A stretch of 64,000 nt of DNA, taken from assembly GCA_017503545.1 (NCBI GenBank), contig JAFVSW010000335.1, forward strand, positions 1 to 64,000, given 5' to 3'. Below the pieces are notes generated by a model. The model was not told the DNA's origin, searched no databases, and worked only from the letters and a program-made list of their open reading frames with translations. Origin of the DNA: Lentisphaeria bacterium (GTDB lineage Bacteria; Verrucomicrobiota; Lentisphaeria; Victivallales; UBA1829). The first letter of the stretch is position 1; each line of letters begins with the position of its first letter. Made by a program: the position numbers and the translations under genes. Positions 18,283 to 28,200 of this stretch are shown here, in pieces.

Positions 18283-19255
18283 AAAGAGAGAGAAACTCAT
18301 CAACTGATAATCCGTTGATGTATTGATGCAATTCAACAGATTCCAAACGCTGCCGGATCAATGCCGGATCATGCGCCATACCACGCAGCACGTTTTCCAA
18401 ATCCGCAACCGGGGATTCACCAAAAAAATCACCACGGATCGCCACTTGTTCCATATTGCCGCGGCGAACATCCAGCAGGACTTCCACCGTACCCGCAGCG
18501 AACCGCTGTTTTTTCCGGAACGAAAAGAACGGGGAATTGCCGTAATTCCATTCATGGGTACGGTATTTTTCCTGAGCCAATCGTTCTGCCTGTTTCCGCA
18601 AATCCTCCGGGATCGGTGTCAATGCAGAAATGCCGGAATGTTGTAAAAGAGCCTGACACATGGCTTCCGTGAATTGATCCGAGGTCATACCCGGCAATGC
18701 CTCTTTCAGATTGGCTACGCGGGCACGGACCGATTTGATCCCCTTCCCCTGAATTTTATCCGGATCCGGCGTCAACACTTTGCCCAACACAGAAAGATCC
18801 GTATCAAAAAGCAAGGTACCATGAAAAAGCAATCTGCCATTGATTACCGTTTTGGCAGTTCCGGAAACTTTTTTGTCCTGATAAAGAATATCATTTCTGC
18901 CGGAAAACACACAATGCACCCCCAAAGATTCCAATGCAGCAAGAATGGGACGCGCAAAAACTTCAAAAGAAATTTCCGCATCCTCCGCCACATCCGCCAT
19001 ACAACTGTAATTCAAGTTGCCCAGATCGTGGTACACCGTGCCGCCGCCGGTATTGCGCCGGACAGCATGGATATTCAAATCACGGAGGACTTCCGTATTG
19101 ATTTCGGCAAGGGTATTCTGATTTCTTCCGATAATGACGGCATTATGATTACGCCATAAAAGAATACCCGGTCCTCGTAAAGACCGGGTCATACATTCTT
19201 CCAAAGCCAAATTATACGCAGGGTCCGTTACCGGATTCCAGTATAATTTCATCAT
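18275..19255 (-). CDS. lplA: Lipoate-protein ligase A-like
   Basis: A ~326-residue ligase that attaches lipoate (via lipoyl-AMP) to the E2 and H subunits of 2-oxoacid dehydrogenases and the glycine cleavage system. It shows the biotin/lipoate ligase core: NLALEE near the N-terminus, RNHNAVIIGRNQN, the lipoate-binding RRNTGGGTVYHD, and a lysine in DKKVSGTAK. The start is ATG 19255 or the adjacent ATG 19252. A longer in-frame start at 19294 would lie inside the upstream protease gene, which stops at 19260, so I reject it. The gene is closely linked to the zinc protease and purL upstream. Confidence 0.88.
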   Translation of the reverse strand: MMKLYWNPVTDPAYNLALEECMTRSLRGPGILLWRNHNAVIIGRNQNTLAEINTEVLRDLNIHAVRRNTGGGTVYHDLGNLNYSCMADVAEDAEISFEVFARPILAALESLGVHCVFSGRNDILYQDKKVSGTAKTVINGRLLFHGTLLFDTDLSVLGKVLTPDPDKIQGKGIKSVRARVANLKEALPGMTSDQFTEAMCQALLQHSGISALTPIPEDLRKQAERLAQEKYRTHEWNYGNSPFFSFRKKQRFAAGTVEVLLDVRRGNMEQVAIRGDFFGESPVADLENVLRGMAHDPALIRQRLESVELHQYINGLSVDEFLSLFI

Positions 19256-19259
19256 CGGC

Positions 19260-19958
19260 TCAATCCCTGTTGCTGCCGCCGAACACACCGGCACGGTAGA
19301 GATAATACAGCAGAGTCAACAGAGAAGATACGGCAGCTGCCACATAAGTCATAAAGGCGGCATTCAGGACCTGTCCGGCATCGTCGCCTTCATCGGCAGA
19401 AACGATTCCGCAGGAAACCATCATGGTTTTTGCCCGGGCGGAAGCATTCCATTCCACAGGGAGTGTGACAATGGAAAAAAGCACTGCCGCACTGAAGAGA
19501 ATACATCCGAACAGGATCATCTGCTGACTTGCCATCAGGAATCCGATCAGGAGCACAATGTAAGAAATGGGCGAACAGAAATTCGTCAACGGAACCAATG
19601 CGGAACGCAGACCGAGCGCACCATATCCGGAAGCATGCTGCAAGGCATGTCCGGCTTCATGACATGCCACCCCGATGGCAGAGAGACTCTGACTGCCGTA
19701 AACATCCGGAGAAAGCCGCAATGTTTTGGCAGTCGGATCGTAATGATCGGAAAGGAAACCGCCCACCTGTTCAATCCTGACATCATAAATACCATTTCTG
19801 TGGAGCATCCGTTCTGCGGCTTCCGCCCCGGTCAGCCCGGTAGAAGAACCGATTTCCGAATACTTCGCAAAAGTAGATTTTGTCATGGCGGATGCGATCA
19901 AAGAAAGAATCAATCCGGGCAAAGCAAAAATCAGATAGACAGGATCAATATAAAACAT
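19260..19958 (-). CDS. Membrane zinc metallopeptidase (YugP-like)
   Basis: A 232-residue integral membrane protein of the YugP/DUF-type neutral zinc metallopeptidase family. The N-terminal TM segment precedes the conserved stretch VEQVGGFLSDHYDP with LRLSPDVY. The zinc site HEAGH lies in ACHEAGHALQH, with a downstream Glu in PVEWNASARA as likely third ligand. Two or three more TM segments occupy the middle and C-terminus. Its cellular role is not established in the family. A GGAG site supports the start. It lies 31 bp after purL and just before lplA, apparently in one operon without obvious functional link. Confidence 0.85.
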   Translation of the reverse strand: MFYIDPVYLIFALPGLILSLIASAMTKSTFAKYSEIGSSTGLTGAEAAERMLHRNGIYDVRIEQVGGFLSDHYDPTAKTLRLSPDVYGSQSLSAIGVACHEAGHALQHASGYGALGLRSALVPLTNFCSPISYIVLLIGFLMASQQMILFGCILFSAAVLFSIVTLPVEWNASARAKTMMVSCGIVSADEGDDAGQVLNAAFMTYVAAAVSSLLTLLYYLYRAGVFGGSNRD

Positions 19959-19989
19959 AGCGGGTGTTCTCCTTTTCCTTTATTCAGGA

Positions 19990-22953
19990 TCAGACACCGT
20001 CAAGTGTACTCTTGTAACTTGTGGCGATATCATCCAGTTTTACAGTATAAGTCTTGGTTGCGGAACGCAGAGAAAGTTCCTGTTTTTCCGTTGTCACCCC
20101 GACTTTGGCAAACGCGAAACCGGCAAGTGCTTTTTCCAGTTCGGCTTCTTTTTCCGGTGCGCAAGTCAGAACAAAACGGCTGTTCGTTTCAGAGAACAGA
20201 AGTTCCTGAACAGAAAGTCCGCTTTCCGCCGGAATTGCATCCAGATCGATATCAAAACCGAGACGACCGCCCAATGCACTCTTGGCAAATGCAGCAGCAA
20301 GACCGCCCAATGCCGGTGTGATGATGGAGTGCGGAATATCACTCTTGATAATGTCAGCCAGAGTATGATACAGTTTGGAAGCTGCGGCAGCATCCACTTT
20401 CGGAACGTTATTACCATGAGCATTGAGCATGTTGAAGTATTCACCACCGCCCAATTCCGCTTTGGTCGTACCGATCACGTAAATGGAGTCACCGGCAAGT
20501 TTGGCATCCAGAGATACCGCATGGCGGATATCATCAATCTTACCGATCGTGCTGAACAGAACAGTCGGCGGAATGGAGATCTTGCGGCCGCCGCGGGTAC
20601 TGTCGTTCTTCATGCTGTCTTTCCCGGAAATACAGGGACAGAGGAATGCTTTGGTGTAATCATACAATGCCTGGTTGGCACGGACGAGCTGCGCCATCTT
20701 GTATTCGCCGTCCGGAGTTTTTTCACTCTGAACCGGGTCAGGCCAGCAGAAGTTGTCCAAACCGGCAATGTGATCCGGATCCGCACCGGCTGCAACCGCA
20801 CGGCGGATTGCCAGGTCGATACAGGATGCCATCATGTGATAGGTGTCGATATCGCTGTAACGGGGGAGAATACCGGCAGCGAGAACGATCCCTTCGGTTC
20901 CGAGGGGTTCTGCCATATAGACCGTGGCATCGGATGCAACATCACGTTTCACACCGGTGTACGGTTTGATTACGCTGAGACCTTTCACTTCGTGGTCATA
21001 CTGACGTGCTTTGTATTCGCAGGAGCAGAGGTTGAGTCTGCCCATGAGTTCGACCAGGTCTTTTTCCACGTCACGATCTTTGAATTCCGGTTCATCAAAG
21101 TGCGGCGGGATCCATTTTGCTTTCAACTGAAGCTGCGGGAGACCTTCGTGCATGTATTCGATATCGAGACAGCATACGGTCTTATCGCCCCAGGTCATAT
21201 GGAATTTACCATTGTCAGTAAATTCACCCAGAACAGTTGCTTCCACATCGCGGCTGGCTGCCAGTGCAAGGAATTCATCCAGTTTTTCCGGCGGAACAGC
21301 AAAACTCATACGTTCCTGTGCTTCGGAAATCAGGATTTCCCACGGCTGCATACCGGAATATTTCAACGGCGCTTTCTTCAGGTCCATACGGCAGCCATTG
21401 CAGACAGATGCCATTTCCCCGACGGAGGAGGAAAGACCACCGGCACCGTTATCTGTAACAAAACGGTAGAGAAGACGGCTGCGGGCTTCGGAAAGGAAGT
21501 CGCTCATACGTTTCTGTGTGATCGGGTCACCGATCTGAACCGCCTGCACCGGACTGTCTTTATGCAATTCTTCACTGGAGAATGTTGCACCGTGAATACC
21601 ATCTTTACCGATACGGCCGCCGGTCATCACAATGATGTCACCCGGTTTGATATCCTTTTCCCAGCCGTTCTGATCGCCGATCTTCCGGGGAATCGTACCG
21701 ACAGTACCGCAATACACCAGCGGTTTACCGATATAACGTTCATCAAAGTATTCCCAGCCGATCGCATAAGGAATACCGCTCTGATTACCGCCGTCGATCA
21801 CACCTTTGTGAACTCCGGAACGGAGACGGCGCGGATGGAGCAAGCCTTCCGGCACATCTTTTTTATCCGTAAACGGAGAACCGAGGCAATATCCCCAAAC
21901 GTTCAAGAGAAGGTCGGCACCCATACCGGTACCCATCGGGTCACGGTTCACACCGACGATACCCGTCATAGCACCTCCATAGGGGTCAAGAGCGGAGGGA
22001 GAGTTGTGAGTTTCCGCTTTGTAAGCGACATCGAAACGATCATTGAAGCGGATCACACCGGCATTGTCCGTAAAGACGGAAACGAGCCAGTCGATCTGTT
22101 CGCCGATTTCTTTGGTACTTTTCTTGATGAAAGATTTGTACAGAGAAACGATGTGTTCTTTTTTCTGCGCGGGGACATCTTCATAATCCACTGCGGCAGC
22201 AAAGATTTTGTGTTTGCAGTGTTCAGACCAGGTCTGAGCAAGAACTTCCATTTCCACGTCGGTCGGATTCTTGCCGAGTCCGAACTGTTCACGGTCTTTG
22301 CAGTTGCGGAAGTAGTTCTGGATGGATTTCATTTCTTCCAGACTGAGAGCCCAAGTGGCTTTGTGAGAAAGTTTCACCAGCTCATCATCGGAGATTTCCA
22401 AGTCAAATTCACGGACTTCCCCTTCTTTGGTTGTGCCGATTTCCGGTTTATTCAACGGAATGGGGGCATTTTCCAATTCTGCACGGGTATATACTTTGAT
22501 CGTTTCGATCAATTCGTTTGCCAAAAGGTCAAAACCGATCTGTTTCTGCTGTTCCGCAGTCAAATCACCTTTTACCAGATATTCCACAGAACTGAATACC
22601 TGTTCCGCTTTGGAAAGTTTTCTGCCGATGATATCACCCAATGCTTCATGAGCTGTACGGGCAACGTTGTCGGTTACACCGGGACGGTATCCGACGGCAA
22701 TCAGGTAATCGAAATCGACAGCATCCACAGGAGTCTGCCCGACTACACCAGTCTGCGTGACAGGGTTTGCCAATTCAAAAGCAATACGCTCCGCCTGTTC
22801 CTGCGTGATATCAGCACAAACGGTGAACACATCTCTGGTACGGATGGATTCCACAGTCTGAATACCGAGGATGTTCTTTATATCGCGGAGAACGGCTTCC
22901 GCGCGTGAGTCACGCCACTGGGGCTTACCGGCAATTTCGATACGATAGTCCAT
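19990..22953 (-). CDS. purL: Phosphoribosylformylglycinamidine synthase, PurS-PurL fusion
   Basis: A 987-residue purine biosynthesis enzyme (step 4, FGAR to FGAM, using ATP and ammonia). Residues ~1-190 contain two PurS-like repeats, one starting MDYRIEIAGKPQWRD and a second around VKGDLTAEQQ. The rest is the PurL catalytic body, with ETHNSPSALDPYGGAMTGI and a downstream AIR-synthase-type repeat. No C-terminal glutaminase domain is present, so a separate PurQ must supply ammonia; it is not in this window. The start ATG 22953 has GGAAA at good spacing and fits the PurS start. A frame extending to 23073 is rejected. Confidence 0.93.
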   Translation of the reverse strand: MDYRIEIAGKPQWRDSRAEAVLRDIKNILGIQTVESIRTRDVFTVCADITQEQAERIAFELANPVTQTGVVGQTPVDAVDFDYLIAVGYRPGVTDNVARTAHEALGDIIGRKLSKAEQVFSSVEYLVKGDLTAEQQKQIGFDLLANELIETIKVYTRAELENAPIPLNKPEIGTTKEGEVREFDLEISDDELVKLSHKATWALSLEEMKSIQNYFRNCKDREQFGLGKNPTDVEMEVLAQTWSEHCKHKIFAAAVDYEDVPAQKKEHIVSLYKSFIKKSTKEIGEQIDWLVSVFTDNAGVIRFNDRFDVAYKAETHNSPSALDPYGGAMTGIVGVNRDPMGTGMGADLLLNVWGYCLGSPFTDKKDVPEGLLHPRRLRSGVHKGVIDGGNQSGIPYAIGWEYFDERYIGKPLVYCGTVGTIPRKIGDQNGWEKDIKPGDIIVMTGGRIGKDGIHGATFSSEELHKDSPVQAVQIGDPITQKRMSDFLSEARSRLLYRFVTDNGAGGLSSSVGEMASVCNGCRMDLKKAPLKYSGMQPWEILISEAQERMSFAVPPEKLDEFLALAASRDVEATVLGEFTDNGKFHMTWGDKTVCCLDIEYMHEGLPQLQLKAKWIPPHFDEPEFKDRDVEKDLVELMGRLNLCSCEYKARQYDHEVKGLSVIKPYTGVKRDVASDATVYMAEPLGTEGIVLAAGILPRYSDIDTYHMMASCIDLAIRRAVAAGADPDHIAGLDNFCWPDPVQSEKTPDGEYKMAQLVRANQALYDYTKAFLCPCISGKDSMKNDSTRGGRKISIPPTVLFSTIGKIDDIRHAVSLDAKLAGDSIYVIGTTKAELGGGEYFNMLNAHGNNVPKVDAAAASKLYHTLADIIKSDIPHSIITPALGGLAAAFAKSALGGRLGFDIDLDAIPAESGLSVQELLFSETNSRFVLTCAPEKEAELEKALAGFAFAKVGVTTEKQELSLRSATKTYTVKLDDIATSYKSTLDGV

Positions 22954-22995
22954 AAAAATTTCCTTTGCTTGAATTTTTACATGATTGTTCTCTAT

Positions 22996-23024
22996 AATAT
23001 AGCAGAGGGTTTCGCAAATTTCAA
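22996..23024 (-). promoter_or_regulatory. Probable purL promoter
   Basis: On the minus strand TTGAAA (23024-23019) and TATATT (23001-22996) have 17-bp spacing, about 45 bp upstream of the purL start codon. On the plus strand, a TATAAT at 23173-23178 is the likely -10 box for the divergent lpxA operon, although its -35 is poor. Confidence 0.55.
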
Positions 23025-23220
23025 TCTGACAAGGCAAGAAAATGCAAAAAACATGGGAAGAAAGCCGATCCAAGGAAAAATTTTCAGAAAAACTTGCGTT
23101 TTCATGAAAAATGAACTTGCATTTTTATACATTGTGGAGTAAATTCCGGCTTATGCGGAAAGTGTATCTTTCTATAATATTGATTTGTGATAACCTGTAA
23201 CGCCGGAAGGAATGGAAAAA

Positions 23221-24063
23221 ATGATACATCCTACAGCTGTCGTATCTCCGAAAGCAGAAATCGGAAAAAATGTGGAAATCGGTCCGTATGCCGTGATCGA
23301 AGATGATGTCAAAATCGGAGACGATTGTTATATTGATGCACATGTAAAAATTTGTCAGTATACCACGGTCGGCGCCCGATGCCGGATCTATTTCGGTGCA
23401 TTGGTCGGCGCAGAACCCCAGGATCACCGCTTCTATCGCGGCTTGCGTTCTTTCTGCGAAATCGGATCCGATACCGTGATCCGGGAATATGTCACCATTC
23501 ACCGTCCCCCGTTTGAATTTCTGAAAACCGTGGTAGGTAATCATGTGCTGCTTATGGCGTTTGTCCATGTCGCGCATGACGTGATCATTGAAGATCATGT
23601 GACCATCGCCAATCATACCGCCATCACCGGTCACGTACACATCGGTGCGGGCGCAGTCCTCAGCGGTTATACCAAGATCCACCAGTTCTGCCGGATCGGT
23701 TCTCTGTGCATGATCGGTGCCGGATGCCTGATTTCTCAGGACGTTCCCCCGTTCTGTATGCTGCGTGAAACCAACTTCATCACCGGTCCGAATACCATCG
23801 GCTTGCGCCGTGCCGGATTCAATAACGAACAGCGTCTGGCGATCCGCCGCGCGATCAAAACCTATTTCTTTGAAGGTTTGAATACAACGAATGCGTTGGA
23901 ACAAATCGAACGCAGCGGCAACATCGGACCGGAAGTCCATGAATTCATGAACTTTATCAAAGCATCCAAACGCGGCATCATGCCCGGCAACCCGAAATAC
24001 ACCGGAATGACCGATGAACAACGGGATGCAATGGAACAGGCTGCGACATCCCAGATGGGTTGA
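23221..24063 (+). CDS. lpxA: UDP-N-acetylglucosamine acyltransferase LpxA
   Basis: A 280-residue left-handed beta-helix enzyme that performs the first step of lipid A synthesis, transferring a 3-hydroxyacyl chain from ACP to UDP-GlcNAc. Hexapeptide repeats run from MIHPTAVVSPKAEIG onward. The catalytic His sits in LLMAFVHVAHD, and the C-terminal helical part starts at GLRRAGF, all typical of LpxA. ATG 23221 is preferred over ATG 23212, because GGAAGG is 9 bp from the first and overlaps the second. The gene heads a six-gene same-strand cluster ending with ftsW. It shows that the organism makes an LPS-type outer membrane. Confidence 0.92.
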   Translation: MIHPTAVVSPKAEIGKNVEIGPYAVIEDDVKIGDDCYIDAHVKICQYTTVGARCRIYFGALVGAEPQDHRFYRGLRSFCEIGSDTVIREYVTIHRPPFEFLKTVVGNHVLLMAFVHVAHDVIIEDHVTIANHTAITGHVHIGAGAVLSGYTKIHQFCRIGSLCMIGAGCLISQDVPPFCMLRETNFITGPNTIGLRRAGFNNEQRLAIRRAIKTYFFEGLNTTNALEQIERSGNIGPEVHEFMNFIKASKRGIMPGNPKYTGMTDEQRDAMEQAATSQMG

Positions 24064-24111
24064 GTAAGAAACGGAAAAAGGGAGAAAAAATATGAATTTT
24101 GAGGTACGAAA

Positions 24112-24336
24112 ATGGCATTTACATGCAAAAATGAAACGAACGATAAATTACAGAAACGTATACAGGCATGCCGCGATGCCGGAATGCAGGTAAAACGGAA
24201 TTTTGCCGAAGGAACAGTAGTCGTGACCATGGAGGAAGAAATCGTTTTACGGGGGAAACGTGCTTCAATCAGTTCCTGGGATGTGGAATATAACGACGAA
24301 TTCTGGAGCGAAGAACAGCGCGAACCGCAGGAGTAA
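24112..24336 (+). CDS. Small charged protein of unknown function
   Basis: A 74-residue soluble protein rich in Glu and Lys. It has a likely helix (NDKLQKRIQACRDAG) and then a beta-like region (GTVVVTMEEEIVLRG). I do not recognise a family. It lies 48 bp after lpxA and 6 bp before a small membrane protein gene, which supports it as real. A GAGG motif precedes its ATG. A second ATG at 24092 with a better ribosome site (GGGAGAA) opens a different frame of only 33 codons overlapping this start. Confidence 0.6.
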   Translation: MAFTCKNETNDKLQKRIQACRDAGMQVKRNFAEGTVVVTMEEEIVLRGKRASISSWDVEYNDEFWSEEQREPQE

Positions 24337-24342
24337 AAAATT

Positions 24343-24675
24343 ATGGAGCTGTATAAAAGTAACCGGGCAAAATTGAGATCCGCCTCAACTTTGACTCCGT
24401 ATCAGAAAACAAAAAAATGGATCACACAGAATGGTGTCATCACGGCTTTGACCATCCTTACATGCGCCTTGTGGTGTGGTCTTATGCTGTTCTTCAGCCA
24501 GTTGACTTTGTTCTTCGGCGGTCATTACTTTTTCCGTTTCTGGGATGAAGAAGAAGAAAATATCAATGCGTTCACCATTTATGATCACCCGATTGCTGTC
24601 GGAATCCGTATCGCCGGAATCATCCTGATCATCATCATCATGATCCGTAAACAGAAAAAAGGAGTAAAACGGTGA
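24343..24675 (+). CDS. Small two-TM membrane protein of unknown function
   Basis: A 110-residue protein with two clear hydrophobic helices, at about residues 32-55 and 84-103. They are separated by an acidic loop containing FWDEEEENINAF. The ends are basic, which suggests a cytoplasmic N- and C-terminus and an outside loop. I do not recognise a family. The stop codon overlaps the GTG start of the following lipoprotein by 4 bp, so translation is probably coupled. Confidence 0.65.
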   Translation: MELYKSNRAKLRSASTLTPYQKTKKWITQNGVITALTILTCALWCGLMLFFSQLTLFFGGHYFFRFWDEEEENINAFTIYDHPIAVGIRIAGIILIIIIMIRKQKKGVKR

Positions 24676-25262
24676 CCGATATGCGGAAAATCTTTTTATT
24701 CCTGCCCCTGCTTCTGTTGCTCTGCTCCTGCGCTGACGAAGCACATTATCCCGTCACGCTGCAGAAAAAAAGAAATTTCAACAAAAAGATCAATGCGTCT
24801 CTGGAACTTACCAGAGGCGCAGTCCGTCTGGATTATGTCGCAGGAAAAAGCGGGCAGAAAATCCTGTTCATCCTCCGCAATACCGGGCTGTCCGCCGTCA
24901 ATATCGATGAATGGTACATGAATGAGCCGGATAACATCCGTTTGTATTATGCCCGTTGCGAAAAAGGCAAATCCTCTCAGCTGAAAGATTCCGATTTTGT
25001 CTGTTTCTGGCCGGGACCGGAGAAAAAAACAAAAAACACAAAAAACGGAAAAAACAAGCACTCCGGCAGACGGATGCCTATGTGTCTGACTCCCAACTCT
25101 GCCACATTGATCGAAGCCCCCATGGAATTTCTCCGGACTTTCCCCTTGAATGGAAAACCGATCGTTACGATCGCAGTCAAAGCAAAATTGAATCTGCGTT
25201 CTGTCGATGCGGAATCCCCCGTTTACGAAATCGATATCCGCCCTATCGTCATTCAGTTCTAA
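24672..25262 (+). CDS. Putative lipoprotein of unknown function
   Basis: A 196-residue protein with a hydrophobic signal (FLFLPLLLLLCSC) that ends in a lipobox-like Cys, so it is probably a lipid-anchored envelope protein. The mature part includes LDYVAGKSGQKILFILRNTG, an Ig/beta-sandwich-like pattern, and a lysine-rich insert around residue 120. The GTG start at 24672 has GGAG at 8 bp and overlaps the previous gene. ATG 24681 is a possible alternative with weaker spacing. No family was recognised. Confidence 0.65.
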   Translation: MTDMRKIFLFLPLLLLLCSCADEAHYPVTLQKKRNFNKKINASLELTRGAVRLDYVAGKSGQKILFILRNTGLSAVNIDEWYMNEPDNIRLYYARCEKGKSSQLKDSDFVCFWPGPEKKTKNTKNGKNKHSGRRMPMCLTPNSATLIEAPMEFLRTFPLNGKPIVTIAVKAKLNLRSVDAESPVYEIDIRPIVIQF

Positions 25263-25283
25263 CAGTTGTGTGAGGTTTTGCGT

Positions 25284-28200
25284 ATGCTGCCAAAAATCAG
25301 TCAATACCCGGAAACCGGCAAACATCTGCTCCGCTATTGCGGCGATACTCTGGAAATCCGGATGCGGTGTGACCGTAAGGTTACCGGTTCCGCCTATCTC
25401 AGTACCAATATCGGCAATGCCGTTCTCCGCCGCAGTGAAATCATTGCAGAAGCAGAACAGAATCTCCTTTCTGCAGGGCAGGATTGGGCGAATCTCCAGA
25501 TGGAACAGGTGGATGATTTTACATTCCGGATTTGTCTGGCACTTCATGAACCCGGACATTTTGAGTGTAAAACATGTCTTATCACAGAAAAAGATCCCCA
25601 GCCGATATGGGCTCAGGGAGATAATCTGCATGTCAACGTCATTTCCGCTTCCTACTGTTGCGCAAACGGCATATATTGCGCATTCCCGCGGCAATTCGGT
25701 ATAAATCGTGAAAAACGGGAATCTTCCCTGCCCGATGGAATTTCCGCCGAAATGCAACAGAAATTTGATCAGAATAACTACAATGTGATCCCTCCGTCCG
25801 GTACGTTCCGGGATGTGATCCGGCAATTGGATCATATCATCGGCGATCTGAAATGCCGGATCCTTCATCTGCTCCCGGTCAATCCCACCCCCACGGTTTA
25901 CGGCAGAATGGGCAGATACGGCAGTCCGTATGCCGCATTGGATTTCACGGCAGTCGATCCGGCATTGGCAGAATTCGACAGAGCCGCAACGCCGTTGGAT
26001 CAATTTATGGAATTGGCGGATGCGGTTCACGGGCGCGGTGCGAAAATTTTTATTGATATTGCCATCAATCATACCGGTTGGGCTTCCAAACTTCAGGAAG
26101 AACATCCGGAATGGTTCGTAAAAGAAGCAGATGGCAAAACAATTCACTCCCCCGGTGCCTGGGGAACCGTATGGGAAGATTTGGCGGAATTGGACAGTCA
26201 ACAGCGGGAATTGTGGCAATATCTGGCAAATGTATTCCTCATCTGGTGCAGCAGAGGGGTAGACGGATTCCGCTGTGATGCCGGATATATGATCCCGGAA
26301 CGGGCATGGTCATATATTATCGCAAAAGTGCGGACGACTTATCCCGATACCATTTTTCTGCTGGAAGGCTTGGGCGGTGATCCGGCAGTGACATCATCCC
26401 TGCTCGACACCGGGAATATGGATTGGGCATATTCCGAATTATTCCAGAATTACAGCCGAAGCGAAGTGGAAGGCTATTTGCGTTACGCCTGGCGGCAATC
26501 GGCAGAAAATGGTGTGCTGGTCCATTATGCGGAAACGCATGACAATTCCCGTCTTGCTGCTGTCTCGCCGCAATATGCCAAAATGCGTACCGCCTTGTGT
26601 GCGCTGAGTTCCGTTTCCGGTTCCTTTGGATTCGCCAACGGCGTGGAATGGTTCGCAACAGAAAAAATCGATGTGCATGAAAGCCGGGCGTTGAATTGGG
26701 GTGCGCCATTCAATCAGGTCGATCATATTGCCAGACTCAATGCCATTCTGGCTGTTCACCCTGCATTCCATAACGGTGCCATGCTGCAAACACTGGATTC
26801 ACGGTCCAATGATGGTGTGGTAATCCTCCGGGAAACCATGAATCCGCAGGGACATGTTCTGGTCTGTGTCAATCTGAATTGCAATGCGTCCGTCCGGATC
26901 GAATGGGATCCGGCATACATCAACGGAGGTTCCGCAGAGCAATATTGGGACTTGCTTTCCGGTAAAAAATGTCATATCGCCGATACGCCGCAGCAATATA
27001 AATATTTAACGCTGCCTCCCGGTATGGTATACTGCCTGACTCCACAGAAAGAATATCTGGATAAAGTCAATGCGTCCCTGCAAAATAAAAATGGGACAGT
27101 GGAACGTGTACGTATGCAGGAGGCATCCGCCATGGCGGCACGCATCCTTTGCAAAGTTTGTCATACAAAAGTAATTCCCGAAGAACCGGGGTTGACTCCC
27201 GGCGTATTACTGTTGCAATCGCCGGAACGTTTCCTCCGGGAAATCGTACAGAATACACGGGGCGCGATTCCTTTTGTTACGTGGAAATTCCCCGCCGACG
27301 CAAAACGCAGCGTCATGCTGCCGCCGGATCATTGTCTGCTGGTCAAAGCACCGGAACCGTTCCGCATGACATTGGGCAAAGCCGATTCCGTTATGATGCA
27401 ATACGATGCCATCCGCAGTGACAACGGCACATATTTTGCTGTGATCCCCCCGCTGGAAGTCCCCCGGAAACATACGCCATACATCATAAAACTGCGCAGT
27501 TCTTCCGGAAAAGGAAACGTACAATGTGTACAGGGAACCATTCTGCTGCTGGCGGAAGATACCCCGTTGGCTTGCGTATCTTATACCCGTCAGGAAATCT
27601 ACCGGGCAAACCGGACATTTTTACAGGGCAACGGACGCGGCGCAATCATCTGTCAACCGATGGAACTGGGGCGTTTGGACAGCCGGTATGATGCCTTGCT
27701 GTTGGCAAATTTAAGCGATGAATACCCGGTTGACCGTCATATCATGCTCCGCCGTGTACGGATCTGGCTGACTTATCAGGCCCGATTACAGGAATTGAAA
27801 CACGACTATATTTCCTCTTTCCAAATGGGCAAAGACGGCAGCGGGATCTGGCATTATCAATGCCCGGTCGGCAATGGTTTGCTGGTCGGACTTTCGGTCA
27901 AAATGCAAATTATTTCCGGCAGAAATTCCATTCTGCTCACAATCACAAGAGAACCGTCAAACGGCAGTCCGAAACATCTGCCGGATGACAGTCTGATTCA
28001 TTTCTCGGTCTATCCGGATATCGAAGACCGGAATTTCCATACGGAAACCAAGGCATCCGCCGGACCCGAAAAAGAATGGCAGGGGAAAATAAAATATCAT
28101 GCTGCCGGATTTGAATTCGCTCCAGCAGAGGATCGGCGTTTGATGATGCAATCTTCCAAAGGCAGATTCAAAAATAAACCGGAATGGATTTATATGGTTT

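Noticed and set aside
20329-22908. 859-codon open frame on the plus strand opposite purL
   Set aside because: It lies entirely within the well-supported purL gene on the other strand and shows no recognisable protein family. Such antisense frames arise from codon use.
22954-23073. Upstream extension of purL
   Set aside because: The extension covers the promoter, while ATG 22953 has a good ribosome site and fits the PurS start.
24696-26219. 507-codon minus-strand frame opposite the lipoprotein and debranching enzyme
   Set aside because: Overlaps two supported genes and an operon boundary, with no domain signature.
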